Source of the DNA: Apis mellifera
Taxonomy: Eukaryota > Arthropoda > Insecta > Hymenoptera > Apidae
Assembly: GCF_003254395.2 (NCBI RefSeq)
Contig: NC_037643.1
Span: 9,258,963-9,322,962, forward strand
Direction of reading: 5' to 3'
DNA: 64,000 nt
Part shown: positions 39,131 through 52,150 of the stretch, in pieces
Numbering within the stretch: the stretch's first letter is position 1
How the letters are laid out: each line of letters opens with the position of its first letter
The notes under the pieces: model-generated
Told to the model about the DNA's origin: nothing
The model's database searches: none
The model's input: only the letters and a program-made list of their open reading frames with translations
Position numbers and translations under genes: made by a program

Positions 39131-40480
39131 GGTTGTTGCGGCAGAGAGGCAATGGATTTGTGTTAATATTTTGGAGAGATTTATCATCGTGAAAGGATTT
39201 ATTGATCGCTAAAAGAGGATAGTTTGTGGAGAACGAAACGAATTGATAAATTGAATTTAATATTTCGCAATATAAAAGAGTGTGGGTCATTGTGAGTAAA
39301 AGTGGTTGCGTTCATTGTTTGACAAATGATTATTATTATTATTATTATATCAAAATATTTGAGGAGTGGATCGAGTATGATTAAAGAAATGGATTCGAGA
39401 AGAATTAAATTTTTGTATAGGTTTTTTTTATGGGGGGATATGTCATTAATAATAATGAAATATTTGTTCGCAGATGATCGAAGAATAATGGGGTATATAG
39501 AATGAAATGGGGAACGAAAAATGAAATTCGCTTGTTTTTTATTTACGTTGAATTATTAAATGTTATTTCGCGGCGGAAATGTCGCGCTCGAATGATCAGC
39601 CTGTTTACGACGTTCCACCTTTTTACGCGGACCATGTTTTCGATTTAATGCGCGGCGCTTGATCTCCTTTTTTCGATTTTTGTCGCTTGTTTGTTACAAC
39701 GGTAAAATTGGCACGATGAAATGGGTCCGCGAGAGAGAAACGGCGTTGGATAACTGTAAATTGTTACCGATGCATTCAATCCGGTTTTTATAGATTTTTT
39801 TTTTCTTTTTTTTATACACATTGTGCAATACACGAAGACGTGGTTTTATCCATTTCAAAAATTGACAAACACTTGGGACAATAACAAATTTCGATCGAAC
39901 TGTCTTTTAGTTAAAATTGGATTCGAGTAGAATCTTCGAATATTGTATCGTTTTATCCAAATAAAAGATAACGGAAGTAGAACTAGTGTGAATGCAAAGG
40001 ATGTAAAAAAACTCTTACTGCTTACTTTGATGAAAAATTCTTTACAAACAAACTTTGTCTAAGACATTTTTAAAAAAATCTGGCGTTCATGTTTGAAAAA
40101 TGCTCCACGCCTTAATTAGAGTTTTCAATTGTCAAGAACGAGCGAAGTGAAAGTGACAAAGTAAAAACACGGAAACACTTTGGACATGGAAAAAAAAATA
40201 AACTTGTTCCCTTCCTTTACTATTTGAATTAGAAATATATTATAAAACGTAGCATTTCAAAACGTAATCGCAAATGGAGAAGAATTAAATATTTTCCTAT
40301 TCATTTTGATTTAATCCTGGAGATTATTCTCGAAGATAGTTTCAAAATTACTCCAAGATCATCGATTTTCATTGTTCATTACAATAATGGAAATATATTA
40401 TATTCGTCATAATGCAATTTTTCCATTCTAACAATCTATTAAAATTACGATCAATACAGTTATCTATTCTTTAAAATCCC
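39131..40480. other. AT-rich spacer, nothing seen
   Basis: Contains an (ATT)n run at 39329-39348 and scattered poly-T runs. No gene, RNA or transposon is recognised. Confidence 0.5.
39329..39348. repeat. (ATT)n microsatellite
   Basis: Short uninterrupted ATT run. Confidence 0.85.
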
Positions 40481-40658
40481 TTTGACTAATCTTTCCCCCC
40501 TTCCTATCATCGTGTCAAACCCATTACTATTCCTCCACACGCTCGCGCGATCGCGGTTTAAAAACCACTCTCCTCCCCCTATCTCCTCCCCAATTGAAAA
40601 GAAAAACGAGGCTCCGTTCCATCTCGCGGAAAAACGCGAGCGCGTTTCGCCACAAAAC

Positions 40659-40700
40659 AGAGAGAGAGAGAGAGAAAGAGAAAGAGAGAAAGAGAGAGAG
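40659..40700. repeat. (GA)n microsatellite, imperfect
   Basis: GA run with AAAGAG interruptions in the purine-rich half of the island. Similar GA-rich stretches recur at about 41070-41095 and 41150-41190. Confidence 0.9.
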
Positions 40701-42610
40701 GAAAAACGGCGCGGGGGAGGCCGATGGCGTCGCGATCGCGCAGAGAGGGCCGCCCATTCCGGGCGAAACAATGGTTTGTGCGCATGGACGCATGGGCAGA
40801 GTGTGGCGCACGGCCGATGACAATGAAACGCTTAGGAGGGCCTGGCCATTGTAATAGGTCGGCGATGCGCCTGCTTGGTAGAGAGCCCGGTCGTCCCTGG
40901 TGCGGTGCCGTACGCGTTTATCCCTACCTCCTCCTGCGAGCCTCCTCGCGAAATCCACGAGCGGAAAGAGGGACCTCGTGGGAGCGCGATAGCGCGTGAC
41001 GCCAGGGAGGAACGGAGAGGGAGAATTCCTATTGTTATCAGACCGCGTGAACTCGGAGCGAAAGGGAAAAGGAGAGAGAGAGAAAGAGAAAGAGAGATCG
41101 TCGGTGGAGAGGAACGAAGGAAGCGAGACAACGAAGGAGGAACGAGGGAGAGGGGAGAGAGAGAGGGAGGGAAAGAGGAAGAGAGAGATCGTTGCGGGTA
41201 TGGTTGTGTGGCCACACCCCGTGGAGCCAGCCAACGGGCTCTCCGCCGACCGACGACCCACCTGACCCCACAATGGCCAGATCCAACCTCGGTGGATGCA
41301 TTGTTCTTCCCTCCACGGCCACTTGAGCGAAAGGGGATGCTCGCTCGGCTGGATGGATGGATAGTGGGTGGACGGATGCACCGGCTGGAAGAGACGCGAG
41401 AGAGATAAACCGAGGGTGTGTGAACAGCACCCGTTTGTCCGCGACGGAACGTGCAGGCAACAAGACGTGCGAGGAATCGGAGGACGCGTTTTTCCGGGAG
41501 GATCGAGGAGGATTAACCATGCGTTGCTGGTGATTCGACTCGTATTCGAACGCGTAGGCTTTTTCCTTTTCCTTCCTGCTTACTACTTTCGTTCTATCTG
41601 TTATTTTCGAAAGAGGAGATTTCTTGGAATACCGCGTGGGAGGCGAAGAGATTCTGTGGAGATTGTGCTCGTCCTAGACCCGGGAAAATGTAAACTTTCA
41701 GGGGTAGGAGGAAGACGCGAGACGTAAGACGCTTCTTTTTTCTTTGTCTGTCGTAAGGTGAAGGAATAGGAAACGCTTCACCGTTAGAATGCGATAGACG
41801 TAAGCTTGTCATCCGCGGAAAGTGACAGGGAAGTGAGCTTCCTCGGAAGAGAAGGAGGAAGTTTAGGCATTTCTCGGCCGAGTGTCCGGATCTTCGAAGG
41901 TCTTCACGCAGCCTCCTCATAGACGGGAACGTGGAGCAGAGCTATAGCAACAAAACCCGGCGACGGCGACCCTAGCTACCTTCTCCTCCACGGTGGGTCG
42001 ATACTCTGCGGGCCACCACCCTCCCACCCCCGTTCCTGTTCCGTACTCTCTTCCCGTGTACTCTTACCCTCCCTCTCGCCCTCCCTCACCCCCGTCCCCC
42101 CGTTCCATCGCAGCAAGCGTGATCTCTCTTCGTTCTCCATCCTCTTCCCATTCCCACCCCTTCTCCTTTGCTTGGTCTCGCGTACCCATCTTCGCCCACC
42201 ATCCTACTACCCCCCTTCTCTCTCTTTCTCTCTCTTTCTCTCACCCTCCCCGTCCTACCCCCTTAACCTCCTCTTCTTCCACCTCTTCGTCTAATCATCC
42301 AACGTCTCCCCGCCGGTCACCACTTTTACCCTTCTCGCTGGCCCGCTCCATAGGTGTACCGGTTGATTGATCGTTTATCGATACGGGGAGAGAGAGACGG
42401 CCACGTCCTCCGCCTCCCCCACCCTTTCAAGCATACGCATTACACATTTATAAGGGCGTTAAACACGAGCCACGGCATAGAGTGGTGCTGTACGACATAC
42501 ATCTATATACGTATACTATACACACATATACACATATATATATTCGTTTTCCCTCTACCACCCCGCGTAGTCCTTTAGCCCTGGTATACTATACATACCC
42601 CCTCAACTTC

Positions 42611-42644
42611 TTCCTCTTCCTCTTCCTCTTCCTCTTCCTCTTCC
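42611..42644. repeat. (TTCCTC)5 hexanucleotide repeat
   Basis: Five perfect TTCCTC units plus TTCC, in the pyrimidine-rich half of the island. Confidence 0.93.
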
Positions 42645-43340
42645 ACTACAGACCACCGTCCTCCCCCTCCCCTTTCGTCCGTCTTTCCTCCCTTTCCCAC
42701 CCTTTGAAACCAACCGGCCGCCTAGCTAACGGAGCCCCCTGGATTGGTTTTCTATAGGAAAGGGCATGCTCGATTGGTGTCGGTGTGTTTGTAAGCGCGC
42801 CGGGCAACATCAATGTTTCGACTCGGGCTCGTCCGCCCCCATTATTTCACCCCCGGCCGCGGAACCACTACCACCCTGGCTGCTGCCTGCCCATACATAC
42901 CAACCCCCCTCCCTACTTCGCGGCCACCGCGTCTCTCCTTCGTTCCTTCGTTCCTCTTTCTCTCTCTCTCTGTATCTGTCTCTCGTTCCATCCTGCCCCT
43001 CGTTTCCCTGTCTCTCTATCCTTTCCCCGTATAATGCCGTACACAGGCACGGCGCAGTCTCTGTCTAACTTTCACCCCGGTGCGCTCCGCTACTTCCTTT
43101 CTCTCCCTCTCTATCGATCTCGAAACGATACGATCGCTCTGTCCCTATCATCGCGCGGTCGTAAACTTTCTCCACACACGCGCATACGCACACGTACACG
43201 CGTTCCCTATCCTGTGTGCGTATATGTGTGTGGGTACAAGCGATACTTATCGATATGGGCTTCCGTTTACCGTTGACTACATACGTAACTTAACCGGAGG
43301 CCCCGTGCACTTCCGAAACTACTGTATCAATTTTTAACTG

Positions 43341-44640
43341 CGAGCCGGATTTATCGAGGCTTATATTCCGTTTGCTGGGAGGCCGCGATGTCTATTGGAT
43401 TTTGGGGATATTTTCAACCACCATTTCCATTCTCTCCTCCTTCCCTATTCTGCGAGTTTTCGCTCCCCTTTTTGTTTTTGTTTTTTTCGAGTAGCAGTAG
43501 TGATTTTTACGAACGTAATTGGATCGATATTGAGTGAACGAAGGATTAATCGTAATTGGACGATAAGTTAGACGCGTGTTTTTCTGAATAATATTCGTTG
43601 AAAATTGGTTATAATGCGGGTAATTAATTCGGAGGATTATTTTTAACCATTTGGGTGTGAATTGAAATCTGGAAAAAAAAGGAAGCACTCGCGAAAGAGC
43701 GAATTAAACGTTTGAGGAAATGTTATGTAAATGTTAGGATAGTAATGATCTTTTATTAACAAATAGGGGGTCGGACTGAAAATGCACCATCGACGATAAT
43801 ATTTGAAAAGAGAAGGTTGAAAATAAAAGGAGGAATAATGTTTCAAATGGAAGTAAGATGCTCGATAAATTCGTTGTACAAAGATACGATTCTTTACGTA
43901 AAAATCGGGATGAATGAGGATACGATACATATAATTATTATGAAAAATTAAGAAGAAGAAATAAATAAAAAATTCCAAATCTATTCCCACCATCATCCCA
44001 TATAACAAGCTATAAACTCAAATCTACAAACCTCTATCCCCTGCCATTTCATTTCCCTATTAAACCATTCTCAACCACACTACACATTACCGCCCTCTCG
44101 TTTCATTCATTCCCTCTCCAATCCAATCTCCCCCAAACACGTTACACGATCTAATCCATGACAATTATCATCGACAAAGTAATGCTTCATTGATTAAAAA
44201 AATTGATATTTCATCCAATTCGACGATAATTATTGACAAACAGTAATCGTTACATTCTCTCTTATCTTTCATACACAATAATCAAATTAACAAAAAAGAT
44301 GATATATTATCCCCTATTTTTCTTCACATCGAATTTTCTCTTATAGTCGATGCCTTTATTTTCAATCTTGCTCAATTTCTTATACACGATTCTTACTTTA
44401 TCATCATCGACAAAAATAATTTTTCCTTCACGCGTTAAATTAAATAATTATCAGGATTCGAAATTTATATGAATTAATTTATAATCGATCAAAATGCAAT
44501 ATTAGGACAATGATGCATTGATAAAATAAATGCGCGGAAATAATTCGAATTATTAAGAAAATCGCAAGAATTGAGCCAAAATTTCACAATATTTATCGAT
44601 TTAGAATAAACAGATTGATATAATTATTTTCGAAAATTCA
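43341..44640. other. AT-rich spacer, nothing seen
   Basis: A moderately complex start (43340-43460) is followed by AT-rich sequence with no recognisable frame or RNA. Confidence 0.5.
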
Positions 44641-44890
44641 TTTCAACGTCTGTTTACGGCTAAGTAGAAAGGAATCGTAGCTACCCCTATCGAATCTCGG
44701 CTTCCAACCGTGATGCGGCATCACGGTGTTGACCGTCCGTCACACATCCCCGATCTCGAATGACGACGTTTATAAGGTAGTGTCAACAACGGTGGGTAAT
44801 GATGTGCGGCCCCCATAGCCGGCCAGCATAGGAGGCTGACAGCGGGTGGTCGGGCACCCGCAACGTATCATCTCGTCACGCTACATTGAG
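44641..44890. other. High-complexity island with nested inverted repeats
   Basis: It contains a 21-bp palindrome (44707-44727; 10-bp arms beginning ACCGTGATGC, one central G), a 7-bp pair TGTTGAC/GTCAACA (44727-44733 and 44782-44788) and a GCGGGTG/CACCCGC hairpin with a 6-nt loop (44842-44861). Flanks are AT-rich on the left and repetitive on the right. It could be a regulatory element or a structured non-coding RNA; the sequence does not decide. Confidence 0.35.
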
Positions 44891-44990
44891 CGTCATTGTC
44901 CAAACTAAAGTCGCCGTTTATCGCTCAACGGGTGACGGGCTGAGAAAATCGACCGAAGCTTTCGACCTCTTTTCCTTTCCTTTTTTCCAC

Positions 44991-45425
44991 TCTTCTTCTT
45001 CTTCTTCTTCTTCTTCTTTTATTCGATCGGGCAGAAATTGCGGAAGGGAGTGGAATAAGAGGAGAGTTATGGCGCGAGAATTCTCCGTTTCGAGAAGAAT
45101 TTGTTGATTCCAAGTGCGAAAGGTTTTCGATAAATTTCTCCTTCTTCTTTTTCTTTTTCTTTATTATTCGATCGAGCAATTGCTCGAAGGGAGAAGCCAT
45201 AGGAAGTAGAATGGGAAGAGAGTTATATGAGGTGATGATGGTAGTGGAGCGGAGGTGCTTCGTTTTGAAAAATCTGTCGGTTTGAGAGAGAAATTTTCCG
45301 CCTCGTTTTCTTCTATTTCTTCTAAAAATTGCAAAAAAAGAAAAGAAAGAAAAAGAAAGAACGGTTAGAAAGAAAATTATCCGTTTCGAGAATTTGTCGA
45401 TTCAAAGTACGAGAGATTTTCTGCG
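44991..45425 (+). repeat. Decayed tandem repeat, three units of roughly 145 bp
   Basis: Unit 1 has a TTC run, ATTCGATCGGGCAG, then CCGTTTCGAGAAGAATTTG. Unit 2 repeats ATTCGATCGAGCA (about 45167) and a CGTTTTGAAAAATCTGTCGG version (about 45262). Unit 3 repeats CCGTTTCGAGAATTTGTCG (about 45382). Each unit continues into a GAGA/GAAA-TTTTC stretch. Spacing is uneven because the units carry different indels. Confidence 0.7.
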
Positions 45426-48400
45426 GAGTACAAGTGGAACTAATGGAAAAGGTTGAAGGCAATTACCTAGCAAATCACCACCTGGGAGTGATAGAAATTA
45501 ATCATGCAATCAGCAGACAAGGAAAACGGTTCACGGGTTACGCTAATTCCCTTGAACGATGGGCAATTGAAAAGATTTTATGCGGAATTCGTCAGTGGAT
45601 TCTGTTGTAATAGAGATGAGAACGATGGATGGGAACGAGAATTGTTTGCTCGAAGTGGCTTCCAATTGATTCTTCGACCAGATTTAATTCTCTTCTCCGT
45701 TTGAGAAGATTCGAAAGATTAAATTTTATTCGAAATCTATTTTTTTCGAAAAACACATAGACAAATTATTCTTTTCAACTCGCAAATATCAACACTGGGA
45801 AACATTAAACACTGTCTCTCTTCAAAGCGCCCCCATTCGTAACAACGATTTAAGAGCATCCAACGGAATACCTACGCGTAATACGTCGAAATCAGCATCA
45901 ACTACTCGGTAGACAAACGTCGTTTGTATCTGGGGACGCGGCGCCCCAAGCCGTGCCAATTGATCTGCATAATTCGAACCGGGTCCCTCCTTTTGCAGCA
46001 ACCACCCTCCGCGCTAACGAGACCGCCCCGTCACAGGGACGGATTTTCTGCAATTCACCTTCCCGCGCAGCCAACACTCGATTATCTTTCGCGGCTGCTG
46101 TTAAAGCATTCACTGCAACTGGTGGGTAAAACGGAAGATATGACCGAGGCATGATTTGCAAGAGGGGGGAAGCCGCTTTAAACGGGGCCGTCCTCCATCC
46201 CTTGGTTGGCCCGTGCAAAAGAAGCGTGCAGAGGCTGGAACGCACAAAAGGGATCGGTTATTAATCTATGTCAAAGTTTTCATGGATAGAGTTCACTGGC
46301 TTCCGTCCGTAGCCATTCGACCAGTAGCTTTTTTCTCTCGCGTAAGCGCAGATTATAATGGGGTCAAATACGAATAATTCGTCGGCTGGGCTACGCGTTA
46401 ATGAAGTGCCCCCTCTGTTGGAAATCATGTCATAATCGAGCCTGTTGAAATTGAATGAATATTATCGCGACTCGACGGTCAACCATTTCCTTTTCTCTTT
46501 CTCTCTCTCGTTTTTGCTTCTTTTTTCTTCTTCTTTTCTCCTTTCCGCTTCCGAGCTGGAGAAAAATCATCTAATTAAAATTGTGTACCAAGTTCCACGC
46601 GATAACGAGGCAGTTTGTATAATAGCGCGAATTCTTTTTTTTTTTTTTTTCAAACCACGAATTTCGCGGTTACCGTAAATGACGCGATATCCGAGATGGT
46701 ATGAAGATATATATTACACGTTTTGTGCGTTGTATGTAGAATAAGGTCACGTTCGAGGAGAAGTAGTTAATTTAGTCGTGCGAGAAAACTGTGAACAGTC
46801 ACGGGATAATTGGATCGACATCGTGATTCGTATAAATTTACAAAACCTTTTTTTTTAGGTCGAGATTATAATATACGCATAGAATATTTTATAATTGCCG
46901 GTGGAAATTTGTTAAACGTGGAATATTATGATGTGTTAATTCAATGTGGTATTAATGTTTCTGATTTTTTGGTTGGAATCATATTTGTGTGATTCCACCG
47001 AGTGTTTCTACGACCGGAAAATCTTTTAATTAAAAATATTTAAAATAAACATACGAATATAAATAATTATACGCGACTATAATGAATTGTTAATTACCGA
47101 ATTCTTGCGATTAATTTTGAATTGTATAACAAAACTATGTAAAATCGCATCATCAATTATCGAATTTATGTAATGTAAATGATACTGTATTTGTCACTAA
47201 CACGTTTAATTTTCACTTTTACTTTCTCGTTTTTTCGAAGAGATCATCAATCACAATTTCGAATCCTTTTCAAATTACCGATTCACGATATTATCCAAAG
47301 CATTTCATTTCTACAACTTACATTTTCCAACTTGAAGCGAAGTAGCAATTAAAACGCAAGTGCTCTTTGAACGCATCTCAGAAACTCTTTGGACCCGTCA
47401 TTCGCCAAGATTAAGTCATAGATTACCATCGATCGGCAATGGAATGCCTATCGACCGTGGAATCGTAAATGAAGTCATTTAATCGATGTATGTGCGCCAC
47501 GGACGGAATGAGAAAAACCGCGTGATCGACGAGACAACTATCTTCGATTCTGATTACTTTCATCTCACGTAGAGATCGTTTCATTGGGAGCGCGCGACAG
47601 AAATTACCCGTGTCGCGGTGATTTTCGCTTCTGAATGCTCGCACTCACTATATAAAGGAGGAAGGAACGTTGAGGAACGAGGGCGCGAGCATTCGCGAAA
47701 ATTCATAAACAGACTTTCTCCCCACCTTCCTTTTTCCCCCTCCAACTCTCCCTTCCTTTCTAGTTCCTTTTCTTCCCGTCATAATGAACGCTGACGGATA
47801 ACCGACCGAGCTCTTTAGAAACTATGACTTGCAGTACCGTAACGCCCTCTGAACGAGTGTAATTCGCCATTACAAATGGCCGAAGTTACGAAGAACTTTC
47901 TCTTTCCCCCGTCTCTTTCTCTTCGTTCATTTAGTTCATTATCGACTTCTTCGAAAGGACTTCTTGCCTGCTCCGGATACGAGATCCGTTGCGACGGTTA
48001 CGGAGAATTCCTTGGGCGAAGCTGCTTGTTTCGGGTCAAGAGATGACGTTTCAAGGAAATCGTGGTGTGTTCGATTGTCGACGGAAACACGGTAATTTCT
48101 TGAAGGCTTGGAAAAATGTATTCTGTATATGGCGTATGCTTGTGCGCGATGTGTGTGCGTGTATGCATGCTTGTTACTCGAGGATCATTATTCAGTTGAA
48201 GTTGAATGGTTCGTGGTAAGAGGATTACGCTAAGGAGATAGCTCGGTGTTGGACATGTTTGAGTTTTGGCGGTAAGTTTGAGTGGAGGAGATTACATCGT
48301 TTCAACTTTCTTTATTGTATATACTCGGATGATTTTTAAATAGAGCATAATTTTAAAAGGTTTAAACGACCAAATGATAATCAGGTAAATTGTATAAATA

Positions 48401-48700
48401 GTTTAGAGGAATGTTGATATAACTATGTGTCATCGCAAAATCATAATAATAAACAGTTTCAAATTAAATAAAATTAATAAAGTTTTCGATAGTTCTAACG
48501 TTACAACAATAACTAAAAACTTTAATATTATTATTGTTCTATTCAATAAAATACCTAACCTAACTTTTTTAATATCTCTTTTAACCTCTTTCACGCAACA
48601 CCAATAATCAAATATATTAGAATATTTTGCACACTTCCAAAAGAGAGACGAATTCCAGCTGAATAGTAGAGTGGACGATCAATTATTTTTACTTTCGGCT
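45426..48700. other. Non-coding, no gene seen
   Basis: A complex stretch at 45810-46440 and another at 47360-47660 have frames on both strands without recognisable content. CT and T-rich tracts lie at 46490-46540 and 46635-46650. AT-rich sequence fills the rest. Confidence 0.45.
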
Positions 48701-51700
48701 TATCCCTCGTCAGACACACGTACGCGTACGCTTTTTCTTTCGCCGCGGTTGCACGAGTGCTCGAGCGTGTTCCCATAACTCCTTTCGACGGTTATTCCTC
48801 TTATATCGTGCGACTTTATTCCGCGAGCATGCACCATCACAGTACATCATCCTGTACGAATTCGTGACAGCGACTGCTGTGCCAATAACGATGCCCGAGG
48901 TGAAAAGAAGAGTCAAAACCGAATCGAACTCCACTGTTTCTTCATTGCTCGGATACACGAAATCCGGTATTCTCCATTATTCGTAAGTAGTAATCAATTT
49001 TTAACGAATAAGTCGATGTACATACGTTTTCAGTTCATTCTCGAACGAATCTTATAAAAGTGACACGTTCGTAATTAGAAACTGTTTCAAAAGTTGCACG
49101 CATATGATTAAAATGATCAATGTTTCCAACACGACGTAATAATTAACGTGTAAATTCAATTATCAATGACACCTGTCCGTTTTGTAGCGTAGATCATGAC
49201 CGGATAATTTGATGAACTTTAAAAGGGGACGTTTAAGAGTCTGTCCGTTCTTGTGCCACAAAAGCCTGTTTGACTGGAGGCGATACGACATGCAACTTTG
49301 TTCAGATGCGGCTTCGGTCTTATCCGGGCAAACCTGTTTCCAGGCAGGCGCAAAATTTACTTTTTGATGTATATTTTAAGTACGGGTTTAATATCCTTAT
49401 TACCGTTCAGATTTTAAACGCATTTGGTCGCTTTCTTCTTGTCACGAGTGACAATTTTTTAATTCAATATTCGAATCTTGTTCGTCAAACGTTTTATCGT
49501 CGTAACATAATATAACTTCGATTCAAGTATTTATTTACTTCGCGAATTTAATTATCCGTATACGTTATTCCTTTAATATATTTATTTTATTACGATCACG
49601 TAAATTTATAAATATTTTGAAAAAAAAAATGATAGTCATAGTTATTAATTTCTTTTTTCAAAAAAGTTCATAAATTACACTCCTTTTAAAGTTTATTACC
49701 AACGACACTATCGAAATATAAAAATATCGCGGTATTTAAAATAATACGTTCACAATAACAGGCCTGTTTAATTCAAAATTAATGTCCATTATAATTCTCT
49801 ACGTTCCATTACGCAAATAGCAATCAACAGTTATATGCGCGCGCACATTCTCGCCTTCGTATGCGTGCCTACCATTTCTGCCAACAGAAAAAATTCCCCT
49901 ATTCTATCGAATAATTTTCTCCACGCGTTTCCAACATGTAACTCCTTCGGAGTATCGACTTTCGCACGTAATGGCGCGTAGCGAGGTTAATCACACGACG
50001 AGCCAAACAACCGGCCAACAAATTCGGCTCTTTACAATGCACGTGTTGACCCTAGCCGGAGATATCACGCGGAAGTTCATTCGTTTTCTCGCGTCGTCTA
50101 CCCGTGAATTTACCACACGGAACACGGTACAATCGAACGATAGATAGGAAAGGTCGTCGACACACGCACCCAAGCTTCCTCGTCGATTCCTATTTTATGT
50201 TGAATAGCGTGTACTTATGGAGCCTTGGTCAGGTTAGGGGCAATGGCAGTCACGGACGAGAGTATCCGGTAAGTATATACATCGTTCGTGCTTCAAGCTA
50301 ATCGGGTGATTCCTCGGAATCGATCGTGTATTGAGTAACGAAACATTTGTGTTCTACGATATAGTTATTATTAGATAGGTTAGGAGAATCGTTTTAGATG
50401 AATGACTGGTTTCATCGCGCGTACATGGCGTCCTGCGACGCGTAGCGTGTATTATCGTATAGGTTATGTTTCTTCGTGAAAAAATAAATGGAAGGATAAG
50501 AACAGTTTTTGAACATGGCTTTGTTTTTAAAATCAATGATTTTTATAACGTAGTGTACACGTAGGCAGTAGCGTGCATTTAACTTTCGTATCGATAAATC
50601 AATGATAGTTCGTATCGATAAGAAACCAGTAGGTAATAAGTAAACTGCAACATAAATCACGTTTACGAACGTATCCACGAATAGAAAGAGATACGTAAAT
50701 TAATACGACTTATTAAGTTATTATGTGTTTAAGAGTTAACATACATTTGGTAACTTGATTTTTTTCGAAGATGAGGACATATTCAAAAATATTCATACTT
50801 TATATTTCATTGTGCTAGACAATATGGACTATATTTTACGAGCTACCCTATATAGCAAAAATCTATAGTTGGATGAATCTTTCGCTACATTCTTCACGCG
50901 TTAATTCAATAATTTTTTAAATTTAAATGATAGACGTTATTTTCATTGATGATATCATCTTTTTTCTGCGCGATATGACTTCGTACATTGATTAGGTCTA
51001 TTTTGAATCAAATTAAGACGCTATTGTAGAACATACAGTAGAAAGTAATTGAAGTTTTCTGGGCTGCATAACTGGGGTGGATAACTCGATCTGATCGTAA
51101 AACTTGATGCGTAATCGATTCCTTTTTCGTTTTAATGTAGAAAGCAATGTTTCGGCTAGAAACAAAGATCATTAAATTAGCCCATGATGGTTATTGTCGA
51201 ATTAAATTCACAGTATAAAAGAAAGTGTTGATATTATAAAATAAATAATCGATGTCGTAAAATGTACTATGTATATACCAGTTATAAATATATTTTATAC
51301 GTTAAATTGTAATAGCTTAATGAACGTGGAAAGAAAGAATGAAATTAATTTTAGTAAATAATAATAAACTCCTATATTACTATAATGTTTCGCCTTGTAA
51401 CCAGATAACATAATCGTTAAACGATATTGTGCTTCTGGAATTAAACCATTTATAGCGTGTTTCATTTCGTTCATTTTGAGAATCTTTGAAATTGGTATAC
51501 CACTTTCTTCCTTATTTTCTTTCTTGTACATATCGATACACGCATTATGAATTCCTTGCTTCCCTATGTTTAAAAATAAGACATCGTATAAATTATATTA
51601 AATTATTTATAAAATTCAGAGCAAAACAAATCTCTACATAATAAACAATTTAATTATATACCATGTAGTACTTTGATCAATTTAAGTTTAATTTTTGCAC

Positions 51701-51715
51701 GGAATACGCGCATCC
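48701..51715. other. Non-coding, with one unproven minus-strand frame
   Basis: A minus-strand open frame (48958 down to 48710) would encode a hydrophobic stretch of about 20 residues followed by a basic tail, but it lacks an ATG before the hydrophobic part. The rest is AT-rich with moderately complex stretches at 49190-49350, 49840-50300 and 50990-51200. Nothing else is recognised. Confidence 0.4.
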
Positions 51716-52150
51716 AAAATTATACTCGAGAGAGAGAGAAAGAGAAAGGTTCTCTCGACGATGGCCTCGCATCAACCCCCGCTGAGGGTCGTAGTGTTAA
51801 AGCAGTAGCGTGACTCCGCTCGGCCATCCCCTCTGCTCGATTGCCAGGGACAGACAAAAGCGTCTTGCGGTCTAGCAGCCAGGTTCCGTGACGATGCGGC
51901 ACAGCCGCGAGACCGCAGGACCACCCGATGTGCCGGGCATCCGAATTAATTATTTGTTTTAATATAAGATCCGCGGGGTGTGATTTAGTTGGCCGCCACG
52001 GGGCCAAGCGGACGGGTTGCGGGCATAAACAAGCCGGCCTGCAAGTTAAAACCGGCGAACAAAGTGCATGCCGATCGTCTCTTGCTCTGAAACGAGTCAC
52101 TGGCCTCTAAAACGAGCGCAAGGTGATCGGGGTGCGAGAGGTTTAATGGT
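51716..52150. promoter_or_regulatory. High-complexity GC island, possible cis-regulatory module
   Basis: GC-rich, non-repetitive sequence bounded by AT-rich DNA. Near the centre lie a homeodomain-type AATTAATTA (about 51944-51952), a TATTTGTTTT and a GCATAAACAAGCC, the last two matching forkhead-type cores. No frame is supported. The role is inferred. Confidence 0.28.

Larger units (their letters stand above)
40481..43340. promoter_or_regulatory. Large GC-rich island with purine-to-pyrimidine switch; promoter-like
   Basis: The + strand is dominated by GA motifs from about 40655 to 41200 and stays purine-leaning to about 41900. From about 42000 to 43150 it is dominated by CT and TCC motifs. 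CpG is frequent throughout. The 284-codon minus-strand frame (40527-41381) and the 177-codon plus-strand frame (40875-41408) lie across each other and are Ser/Arg/Glu repeat artefacts. The layout matches the 8.3-9.3 kb island on a larger scale and fits a divergent promoter or long leader region, but no exon boundary can be proved. Confidence 0.3.

Noticed and set aside
40527..41408. 284-codon minus-strand and 177-codon plus-strand frames
   Set aside because: Both cross the same GA-rich repeats, which lack stop codons on either strand. The products are Ser-Leu or Arg-Glu repeats.
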